A stretch of 17,593 nucleotides of DNA from DATLYB01 sp964502525 (GTDB taxonomy: Bacteria > Bacteroidota > Bacteroidia > Chitinophagales > CAIOSU01): positions 1 to 17,593 of the forward strand of contig CAZCXH010000105.1 of assembly GCA_964502525.1 (NCBI GenBank), given 5' to 3'. Positions 6,576-12,303 of this stretch are shown here, piece after piece (the first letter of the stretch is position 1; each line of letters starts with the position of its first letter). The notes under the pieces were generated by a model. That model did no database searches. It saw only the letters and a list, made by a program, of their open reading frames with translations, and had not been told where the DNA came from. The translations under genes and the position numbers were made by a program.

Positions 6576-7019
6576 TTAAAAATATTGCTTCACTAAATTT
6601 AACGCTTCTTTCGTTTCGATATACATCTTGTTGCCGGCAAATTGCTTTGCGCCCAGCGTTTGCTTATAGTGTTCTATCAATTGCGACTTGGCGGCAAAAG
6701 CCACCACTCCGTCATATCCCTTTTCAAATGAGATTTTGCAGGCGAACGCCACAAGGCTGGCAGCTACGCCTTTATATATTTTTCCTTGCCCGCGGTTGAA
6801 TTTCGCGCTTTCTATCAGGTGCATGAAAATATGATCGTTATTATCGCTCAGGCATAGCAGTCCATGAATGATATTTTGATTTTCAACGGTTGTCAATTTG
6901 TAAACTTCCCTCAAAGAACAGATGTCCTCTCCCCAAACTTTCGATGCCGGTTTGAAATCGCGCAGTAAAAATTTGACATCACCGCTTCGTCCAATCCACG
7001 CGCTGCGCTGCAATGTCAA
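6576..7019 (-). CDS. GNAT-fold acetyltransferase-like protein, non-ATG start
   Basis: About 147 residues. The central part reads as a degenerate GNAT fold: a strand (IIHGLLCLSD), a strand with HIFMHLIESA, then GVAASLVAFACKISFEKGYDGVVAF, then LIEHYKQTLGAK and a final strand. The canonical acetyl-CoA pyrophosphate loop Q/RxxGxG/A is replaced by KIYKGVAASL. No ATG or GTG lies in frame before the internal MHLIE; TTG at 7019 is the nearest usable start, with CTG at 7040 (8 nt after an AGGAG) as an alternative. The frame opens at 7079. The stop is 3 bp before the small basic gene, and the gene is divergent from the antitoxin at 7082. It could be a toxin-like GNAT, a housekeeping acetyltransferase relative, or 5'-truncated. 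Confidence 0.55.
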   Translation of the reverse strand: MTLQRSAWIGRSGDVKFLLRDFKPASKVWGEDICSLREVYKLTTVENQNIIHGLLCLSDNNDHIFMHLIESAKFNRGQGKIYKGVAASLVAFACKISFEKGYDGVVAFAAKSQLIEHYKQTLGAKQFAGNKMYIETKEALNLVKQYF

Positions 7020-7061
7020 TTCACCGCTATTTTGGCGCAGGTTCTTCGCTCCTGAAAATGA

Positions 7062-7069
7062 TAACTTTG
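7062..7069 (+). promoter_or_regulatory. Candidate -7 box for the antitoxin gene
   Basis: TAACTTTG matches the Bacteroidota TAnnTTTG consensus and ends 12 bp before the ATG at 7082. This gives a very short leader and argues against the earlier in-frame starts at 7013 and 7058. A TTTG at 7031-7034 is rather far away for a -33 box. Confidence 0.4.
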
Positions 7070-7081
7070 AAAAAAGAATTT

Positions 7082-7306
7082 ATGAGAACCAAAGACCTTA
7101 TCAGGGAAGCAATTTCGCTGCCTGTTGATGAAAGAGCGTTAATTGTTGATTCATTATTGAGAAGCTTCAACGCTCCTCAATCAGCTATTGACAAGGAATG
7201 GGCGAAAGAGGGGGAAAAGCGCCTGTCGGAATTGCGTTCTGGGCGTGTGAAATCAATACCGGGAGAAGCTGTTTTTAAGAAAATAAAAAGACGCTTCAGG
7301 AAGTGA
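7082..7306 (+). CDS. Addiction-module antitoxin (Unstab_antitox family)
   Basis: 74 residues from ATG 7082. The sequence MRTKDLIREAISLPVDERALIVDSLLRSF followed by IDKEWAKEGEKRLSELRSG is characteristic of the putative addiction module component family (TIGR02574/PF09720). An N-terminal helical bundle is followed by the conserved W...A..R...L..G motif, whose C-terminal part wraps the toxin. The start is preferred over 7013 and 7058 because family members begin at this point and a -7 box lies just upstream. Its stop overlaps the GTG start of the toxin reading frame by 4 bp (GTGA), which implies translational coupling. The cognate toxin is frameshifted, so this antitoxin may now be an orphan that could still neutralise a related toxin. 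Confidence 0.85.
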   Translation: MRTKDLIREAISLPVDERALIVDSLLRSFNAPQSAIDKEWAKEGEKRLSELRSGRVKSIPGEAVFKKIKRRFRK

Positions 7307-7592
7307 AATATTCATTTCACCCCCAAGCTGAGGAAGAATTTCTTCATGCGATAGATTACTATGAAGATTGTAAAAAGGGCCTGGGTTATGAATTTTCAGT
7401 TGAAGTATACTCGGCAGTTCAAAGAGCGGTTGCCTTTCCATCAGCGTGGCAAACGATAACGGGCGATATAAGAAGGGTTCTGGTTAAACGGTTTCCTTCG
7501 GTGTGCTTTATTCTGCAGAGCCTAAAGAAATATTTATTATTGCAGTCATGCATCTTCACAGGGAGCCATTTTACTGGAAGCAAAGAACGTGA
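7303..7592 (+). pseudogene. RelE/ParE-family toxin, frameshifted
   Basis: Translation from GTG 7303 gives a normal RelE/ParE start (FHPQAEEEFLHAIDYYE, then GLGYEFSVEV and IRRVLVKRFP) up to about codon 65. The frame then goes astray and runs to 7731 into antisense glyS. Adding one T at 7497-7498 restores FGVLYSAEPKEIFIIAV followed by MHLHREPFYWKQR and a TGA at 7590-7592. This gives 96 residues, the usual length, with the family's R.FPF.v.Y and final H..R.P..W motifs. The lost base lies in a TTTCCTT context. As read, the toxin lacks its C-terminal strands and should be inactive, unless the shift is a sequencing error or is bypassed by slippage. The stop is 12 bp from the convergent glyS stop. 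Confidence 0.8.
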
Positions 7593-7604
7593 CCTTTTTC
7601 ACCG

Positions 7605-9149
7605 CTACCGCACCGCCTTCCTCCAATCAACTCTTGCCGCCACAATCTCATTTACTTTGGAAACATCAATGCGGTCTTGCTTCATGGTGTCGCGCTCGCG
7701 GATGGTGACGGTGTTGTCCTGCAGGGTTTGATGGTCAATGGTGATGCAGTAGGGCGTGCCGATGGCGTCCTGCCTGCGGTAGCGCTTGCCGATGGTGTCT
7801 TTCTCTTCGTAGAAGCACTGGAAGTCAAACTTCAGCTTGTCCATAATCTCGCGGGCTTTTTCGGGCAAGCCGTCTTTTTTCACCAGCGGGAACACCGCCA
7901 CTTTGATAGGCGCAAGGAACGGGGCAATTTTCATCACCACGCGCGTGGAGCCGTCTTCGAGTGTTTCTTCCTTGTAGCCGTTTGAAATCACGGCAAGCAG
8001 CGTGCGGTTCAGCCCGACAGATGTTTCCACCACATAAGGGATGTAGCTCTCATTCAACTCGGAGTCGAAGTATTGCAATTTTTTACCGGATAACTCCTGA
8101 TGGTTTTTCAAATCGAAATCCGTGCGCGAGTGAATGCCCTCCAGTTCTTTAAATCCAAATGGAAATTCATATTGGATGTCAACGGCTGCGTTGGCGTAAT
8201 GCGCTGTTTTGAGATGATCGAGAAAACGCAGCTTCTCCTCCGGAAAACCCAAAGCGCGGTGCCATTTGATGCGCTCCTGTTTCCAGTAGTTGTACCATTT
8301 CATCTCCTCTCCCGGTCGAATGAAGTATTGCATCTCCATCTGCTCAAACTCGCGTGTGCGGAAGATGAATTGCCGCGCTACAATCTCATTTCTGAACGCC
8401 TTCCCCACCTGTGCGATGCCGAACGGAATCTTCTGGCGAGAGGTGTTCTGCACGTTCAGGAAGTTCACAAAGATGCCCTGCGCTGTCTCCGGACGCAGGT
8501 AAATCGTGGTGGAGCCTTCGGCAACAGCGCCCAGTTCCGTAGCGAACATCAGGTTGAATTGCCTCACGTCCGTCCAGTTGCGCGAGCCGGAGATTTCGCA
8601 GGCGATTTCGAGGTCAATGATAAGTTGCTTCAGCGCATCCAGATCATTTTTCTCCAATGCGTCTTTGAAGCGCGCCTGCGTCTCGTCCAGCTTCTGCTTG
8701 TTGCGCAGCACGTTGAGGTTGGTGGTGAGAAATTTTTCCTTGTCGAAAGCGTCACCGAATTTCTTCTGCGCCTTCTCCGCCTCTTTATCAATCTTCGCCT
8801 GCATCTTGTCCATCGCCTGCTCGATGAGCACATCGGCACGGTAGCGTTTTTTGGAATCCTTGTTGTCAATGAGCGGGTCGTTGAAGGCATCCACATGTCC
8901 GGAAGCCTTCCACGTTTTCGGGTGCATGAAGATGGCGGCATCAATGCCCACGATGTTCTCATGCAACTGCACCATGCTCTTCCACCAGAACTCCTGTATG
9001 TTCTTTTTCAGCTCGTAGCCATACGGACCATAATCATACACGGCACTCAGCCCGTCATAGATTTCACTCGATGGAAAAATGAATCCATATTCTTTGCAAT
9101 GCGAGATGATGGATTTGAAAACGTCTTCTTGCGTGGCGGTTTGGCTCAT
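7605..9149 (-). CDS. glyS: Glycyl-tRNA synthetase, alpha2 type
   Basis: 514 residues, a complete class IIa enzyme that charges tRNA-Gly with glycine in the cytosol. Visible landmarks: YGFIFPSSEIY with DYGPYGYELKKN near the N terminus; SGHVDAFNDPLIDNK (about 83-97), which is typical of the alpha2/eukaryote-like form; RPETAQGIF (229-237); the GKAFRNEI motif-2 region (about 249-256) with REFEQMEMQYF; and a C-terminal HGTP anticodon-binding domain (about 415-510). This is the single-chain form, not the alpha/beta GlyQ/GlyS heterotetramer. ATG 9149 gives the expected N terminus. A TATTTTTG box ends 5 bp upstream of the ATG, and a GGTTAA micro-repeat lies beyond it. It converges with the broken toxin. 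Confidence 0.97.
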   Translation of the reverse strand: MSQTATQEDVFKSIISHCKEYGFIFPSSEIYDGLSAVYDYGPYGYELKKNIQEFWWKSMVQLHENIVGIDAAIFMHPKTWKASGHVDAFNDPLIDNKDSKKRYRADVLIEQAMDKMQAKIDKEAEKAQKKFGDAFDKEKFLTTNLNVLRNKQKLDETQARFKDALEKNDLDALKQLIIDLEIACEISGSRNWTDVRQFNLMFATELGAVAEGSTTIYLRPETAQGIFVNFLNVQNTSRQKIPFGIAQVGKAFRNEIVARQFIFRTREFEQMEMQYFIRPGEEMKWYNYWKQERIKWHRALGFPEEKLRFLDHLKTAHYANAAVDIQYEFPFGFKELEGIHSRTDFDLKNHQELSGKKLQYFDSELNESYIPYVVETSVGLNRTLLAVISNGYKEETLEDGSTRVVMKIAPFLAPIKVAVFPLVKKDGLPEKAREIMDKLKFDFQCFYEEKDTIGKRYRRQDAIGTPYCITIDHQTLQDNTVTIRERDTMKQDRIDVSKVNEIVAARVDWRKAVR

Positions 9150-9154
9150 GGCGG

Positions 9155-9162
9155 CAAAAATA
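9155..9162 (-). promoter_or_regulatory. Candidate -7 box of glyS next to the start codon
   Basis: On the minus strand TATTTTTG fits TAnnTTTG exactly and ends 5 nt before the glyS ATG. If used, transcription would start at or within a few bases of the ATG, giving a leaderless or nearly leaderless mRNA. No TTTG -33 box is seen at the right distance, because the micro-repeat occupies that place. Confidence 0.3.
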
Positions 9163-9165
9163 CTT

Positions 9166-9200
9166 GGTTAATCGGTTAATTGGTTATCAGTTAATCGGTT
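9166..9200. repeat. GGTTAAT micro-repeat upstream of glyS
   Basis: Four or five degenerate head-to-tail copies of an 8-mer (GGTTAATC, GGTTAATT, GGTTATCA, GTTAATCG) between the ParE toxin stop and the glyS start. Same family as 10994-11075 and 17463-17520. Confidence 0.6.
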
Positions 9201-9221
9201 GGCAGGAGAGGCAGTAATTAT

Positions 9222-9530
9222 CTACGCGAAAAATCTTTTTAACGAATCGGGGTCTCTGCGGCTGTCCCAAATCCTGAGAATGAAAATGGAATTGTCATCG
9301 GCTACTTCGTAAAGAATCAAATAATCTTTCACCGGCTTAACTCTTACGCCTTCAAAATCTGAGAGGGGAGCAGCCTCCGGAAAATTGATAATTTGGCGAA
9401 CGGCATCCTTGAAAAGCGTATTAAGTTTCCTGCTGTAACGAACTGATTTATTCCTGCTTTTCCAGTACCGGAGGATTTCCTCTCTGTCATTTCGCGCGGT
9501 GAATGACCAGGTTACTTTCGGTTTAGCCAT
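9222..9530 (-). CDS. RelE/ParE-family toxin
   Basis: 102 residues, full length for the family. Features: an N-terminal strand and helix (VTWSFTARNDREEILRYW), a second helix with YSRKLNTLFKDAV, the FPEAAP turn, then strands EGVRVKPVKDYLILYEV and IFILRIWDSRRDP. The conserved Arg and Tyr positions of ParE/RelE (GVRVKPV, YLILYE, IWDSR) are intact. By family, it is either a gyrase poison (ParE-like) or a ribosome-dependent RNase (RelE-like); the sequence does not settle which. The ATG at 9530 lies inside the antitoxin gene, overlapping its end by 19 bp, the usual coupled antitoxin-first order. Unlike the module at 7082-7592 it looks functional. Confidence 0.85.
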   Translation of the reverse strand: MAKPKVTWSFTARNDREEILRYWKSRNKSVRYSRKLNTLFKDAVRQIINFPEAAPLSDFEGVRVKPVKDYLILYEVADDNSIFILRIWDSRRDPDSLKRFFA

Positions 9531-9748
9531 TCATCCATTTCTTTATCCACCTGTACATTGGAAAGGCTTTTTCCCTTTTTGATTTCCGCACGGGCTTCAC
9601 GAACAGCGCTTACCTGCCCGGGGCTGAGTTTGTAGCGCACCACCTTCTTATCCTGATTCAAAATCTGGTATGCCTCCTGAAGCACGTCTTTATCTTCCGT
9701 GTCTTTGATTTTGTCAATCAGCTTTTTCTTCAACTCGGCAGTGGACAT
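9512..9748 (-). CDS. Type II antitoxin paired with the ParE-like toxin
   Basis: 78 residues. The C-terminal half, LSPGQVSAVREARAEIKKGKSLSNVQVDKEMDEWL, matches the Bacteroidota antitoxin pattern L...Q...i..A...i..G..l.n.....e...WL; the N-terminal half is a charged helical region. No clear DNA-binding fold can be named from sequence alone. ATG 9748 is the first start; a near-match to the -7 box (AATTTTTG on the minus strand, 9773-9780) lies about 24 bp upstream, so the pair probably has its own, autoregulated promoter. The toxin start lies within this gene. Confidence 0.8.
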   Translation of the reverse strand: MSTAELKKKLIDKIKDTEDKDVLQEAYQILNQDKKVVRYKLSPGQVSAVREARAEIKKGKSLSNVQVDKEMDEWLNRK

Positions 9749-9808
9749 AGATTAAAATTTGAATCAAGTTAGCAAAAATTCCACTAAGGGGGTTATCAGC
9801 GCAAGGTT

Positions 9809-10993
9809 TCAATTTGCTTCATTTATAGCCTGAATAATCACCCCGCAAGCCCCTGCAATTTCTTCCTCATTGATCACCATCGGTGGCGCAATCCTCAAAC
9901 AATTATCTGCGAATAAAAACCAATCCGTGATAACGCCATTTTCAATGCAGCGGTCAATCACTTTTTTGCAAGTCTCAAACGAATCGAATTCCACCGCGAA
10001 CAGCAAACCGCAACTGCGGACTGCTTTGACGGAAGGATGCACCAACAGTTTTTTGAACAGCGCCTCTTTGCTTTTTACTTTCTTCGTCAAATCCGAATCC
10101 AGTAAAACCTCCATCGCGGCAAGCCCAGCAGCGCAGCACACCGGATGACCGCCAAACGTGGTGATGTGCCCCAACGCGGGGTTTTCGGAGAAATTTGACA
10201 TTAATTCTTTTGATGCTATAAATGTGCCAAGCGGCATTCCGCCTCCCAATCCTTTTGCGAGCAAAAGAACATCAGGCGCAACGCCATAATGTTCGAAAGC
10301 GAATAGTTTTCCCGTTCTGCCGAAAGCCGTTTGTGCTTCGTCAAATACGAGTAAGGCTCCGGTTTCATCGCACTTTTTGCGAAGGGCTTTAAGGAAATTT
10401 TTCTCCGCAGCCCTGACGCCCGCTTCCCCCTGAACCGGCTCGATTATCACGCAAGCAGTTCTCTGCGAGATGTTTGATAATTCATTTTCATCGTTGAACT
10501 GAAGCTGCCGGATGTCAGGAAGCAAAGGCAAAAACGGTTGCCGCAAAGATTCACTTCCAATCAAACTCAGCGCGCCCTGCGTGCTTCCGTGATAAGCTTT
10601 GTCAAAACAAATTATCTCCGTTCGCCCGGTGGCTTTTTTGGCAAGCTTCATCCCGCCTTCTGTTGCTTCCGCGCCAGAATTGACGAAATAAACGCATTGC
10701 AGATTTTTTGGGAGATGCGCTGCCAAAAGTTTTGCAAAACGAACTTGCGGAGACTGGATGTATTCGCCATACACCATCAGGTGCATGTGCTTTTCAACCT
10801 GATTCTTTACAGCTTCAATCACTTTCGGATGACAATGCCCGAGATAGCTGACGGAAATGCCGGAGATGAGGTCGAGGTAGCGCTTGCCGTCACTGCCAAA
10901 AAGATAAACGCCTTCCGCCTTTTCGATTTCAAGCATCAGTGGCGAGGGGCTTGTTTGCGCGAGATGATTCAGGAAAAGCTGGCGGGAAGTCAT
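9809..10993 (-). CDS. Class III PLP-dependent aminotransferase (ornithine/acetylornithine-like)
   Basis: 394 residues with all class III landmarks: NSGAEATE (105-112, phosphate binding), YHG (134-136, ring stacking), IIEPVQGEAG (183-192), LVFDEAQTAFGRTG (215-228, Asp218 to the pyridine nitrogen), AKGLGGGMPLG (246-256, Schiff-base Lys247) and TTFGGHPVCCAAG (288-300). It transfers an amino group from an omega-amine or N-acetylornithine-type substrate to 2-oxoglutarate. The subgroup (ArgD, RocD, GabT or an uncharacterised Bacteroidota aspartate aminotransferase family member) cannot be fixed here, and no arg genes are adjacent, so no symbol is given. A GGTTAA repeat array abuts the ATG at 10993. 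Confidence 0.9.
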   Translation of the reverse strand: MTSRQLFLNHLAQTSPSPLMLEIEKAEGVYLFGSDGKRYLDLISGISVSYLGHCHPKVIEAVKNQVEKHMHLMVYGEYIQSPQVRFAKLLAAHLPKNLQCVYFVNSGAEATEGGMKLAKKATGRTEIICFDKAYHGSTQGALSLIGSESLRQPFLPLLPDIRQLQFNDENELSNISQRTACVIIEPVQGEAGVRAAEKNFLKALRKKCDETGALLVFDEAQTAFGRTGKLFAFEHYGVAPDVLLLAKGLGGGMPLGTFIASKELMSNFSENPALGHITTFGGHPVCCAAGLAAMEVLLDSDLTKKVKSKEALFKKLLVHPSVKAVRSCGLLFAVEFDSFETCKKVIDRCIENGVITDWFLFADNCLRIAPPMVINEEEIAGACGVIIQAINEAN

Positions 10994-11075
10994 GGGTTAA
11001 TGGGTTAATCGGTTAAATAGTTAACTTGTTAATTCGTATTCCTAATTAACCAATAAACAAATTAACCAATAAACT
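10994..11075. repeat. GGTTAA micro-repeat array with conserved palindromic core
   Basis: The whole gap upstream of the aminotransferase start is built of GGTTAAT/ATTAACC 8-mers, forming a large imperfect inverted repeat. The centre (11028-11051) is GTTAATT, spacer CGTATTCCT, AATTAACC. The same core occurs in the opposite orientation at 17488-17512 upstream of the DUF502 gene. Similarity between the two arrays extends over about 57 bp. Confidence 0.7.
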
Positions 11076-11076
11076 T

Positions 11077-12270
11077 TCAGGAATTTACCTGGCTTGCGGA
11101 TTCCACGAGCTTTCCTTCATTGTAGTAGTTGGTCCATTCAACGTTTCCGTTGACATCCCATTTGATGAACCTGCCGTGAGATTTGCCGTTGCGGAAGTTG
11201 CGCTCGAATTCTTTCATGCCGTTGGGATACCAGGCGATGAAGGTGCCGTTTTCCTGTCCGTCTCTAAACGTACCCTCTGAGGATTTTCTTCCGCTCTTGA
11301 AGTAGGTAGTTGAAAGTCCATCCTCCTTGCCCATGTTGTAATTCCTTACCCATTTAAGCTGTCCCTGGCGGTACCATTTTCTTACTTCCCCATTTTCCTT
11401 CCCGTCTTTGAAGTAGCCTTCAAAACCCTTCACCCCGTTGTCGTACCATTCAATCCACAATCCTTCCTTTACGCCTTCCCTGTAATTCGTTTCAGCCACC
11501 AATTTTCCGTCAGCATACCAATAGGGCCATTTGCCTTCTTTCTTGCCTTTCTTGTAGGTGCCTTCGGCTTTCTTCTGGCCGTTGTTATACCAGAATTGCC
11601 AATAGCCTTCTTTAACGCCATCGTAATAGTTGCCTTTGGAATCAGTCTGCCCGTTTTCAGCGTAGGTCACCCATTCGCCCTCGCGCTTATCCTCAATGTA
11701 AAGTCCCTGCTCCATCATCTGCCCGTTGGAATGCCACTTTCTGAACTCGCCTTCAAATTTTCCGCCTTCGTGAAAGGCTTTTGATGCCTGTTGCCCGTTA
11801 TTATACCATGAAGCAGAATTGCCGTCAAGCTTTCCTTCCTTGTAATATTCCTGCGAGCCAACGCTGCCGTCCTCATAGTAAAAGAGCGACACGCTGTCCT
11901 TTAATCCATGTTTGTAATATTCAAGAAACTTTATTTTACCGCTCGCATACCAGGTGGACGACCTGCCATGCTCCACCCCTTCTTTATACAGGGTTTCCTT
12001 TTTCATCTGCATGTTTTCGTAATATTCAACGTACCTGAGCTTCTGCATGAATTCCCCTTTCCCGGTATAGGTAACTACGATGCGCGGATCTCCTGTGGAA
12101 TATGTTTTTAATACGACATCATAGGGTTTGCTCTTGAACGAGCAACCGAAAAACACCAAAACAACGAAAAAAGCTACCGCCAGTGAAAACTTCACAACAG
12201 ATAAGAGGCCTATTTTCAAAAGAGGTTCAAAAATATAAAATTCAACCTGTCTCCGAAGGGGCATGTTCAT
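11077..12270 (-). CDS. MORN-repeat (YwqK-like) lipoprotein
   Basis: 397 residues from ATG 12270. After a hydrophobic segment ending VFFGCS (Cys at 43, likely lipidated) the protein consists of about twelve 23-residue MORN-variant repeats, each with a core like KEGxWxxWYxNGQ followed by a YxxGK turn. YwqK-type MORN_2 repeats are common in Bacteroidota outer-membrane lipoproteins; the YwqK antitoxin label given by automatic annotation is not evidence of a TA role. An in-frame GTG at 12195 (codon 26) would give a textbook lipoprotein signal, MKFSLAVAFFVVLVFFGC, with a -7-like box 32 bp upstream; I consider it at least as likely as the ATG. It lies 33 bp downstream of the PKD/T9SS gene, so the two may be co-transcribed. 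Molecular role unknown, perhaps structural or adhesive. Confidence 0.8.
   Translation of the reverse strand: MNMPLRRQVEFYIFEPLLKIGLLSVVKFSLAVAFFVVLVFFGCSFKSKPYDVVLKTYSTGDPRIVVTYTGKGEFMQKLRYVEYYENMQMKKETLYKEGVEHGRSSTWYASGKIKFLEYYKHGLKDSVSLFYYEDGSVGSQEYYKEGKLDGNSASWYNNGQQASKAFHEGGKFEGEFRKWHSNGQMMEQGLYIEDKREGEWVTYAENGQTDSKGNYYDGVKEGYWQFWYNNGQKKAEGTYKKGKKEGKWPYWYADGKLVAETNYREGVKEGLWIEWYDNGVKGFEGYFKDGKENGEVRKWYRQGQLKWVRNYNMGKEDGLSTTYFKSGRKSSEGTFRDGQENGTFIAWYPNGMKEFERNFRNGKSHGRFIKWDVNGNVEWTNYYNEGKLVESASQVNS
12228..12235 (-). promoter_or_regulatory. Candidate -7 box supporting a GTG start for the MORN gene
   Basis: The minus strand reads TATTTTTG, matching TAnnTTTG. It lies inside the longer ATG-initiated frame, 32 bp before the GTG at 12195. 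If real, the transcript could not encode the first codons from ATG 12270. No proper -33 box is apparent. Confidence 0.3.
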
Positions 12271-12303
12271 ATCATCTTGTGTATAAATGGCGCTTGATTC
12301 CGG

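Noticed and set aside
7013..7081. Longer antitoxin starts at 7013 or 7058
   Set aside because: The family start fits MRTKDLIREA at 7082, and a -7 box at 7062-7069 would leave the earlier ATGs upstream of the transcript start.
7593..7731. C-terminal extension of the toxin frame to 142 residues
   Set aside because: Beyond the frameshift the frame runs antisense into glyS; the alternative frame restores a normal RelE/ParE C terminus and stop.
8100..9179. 359-codon plus-strand ORF
   Set aside because: It lies antisense to glyS, whose protein matches a known family throughout; the ORF's low-complexity Leu/Val/Arg-rich translation is typical of a shadow frame.
11077..12270. Antitoxin role for the MORN/YwqK-like protein
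   Set aside because: The label comes from automatic naming of the repeat family; there is no adjacent toxin gene, and the lipoprotein signal argues for a surface protein.
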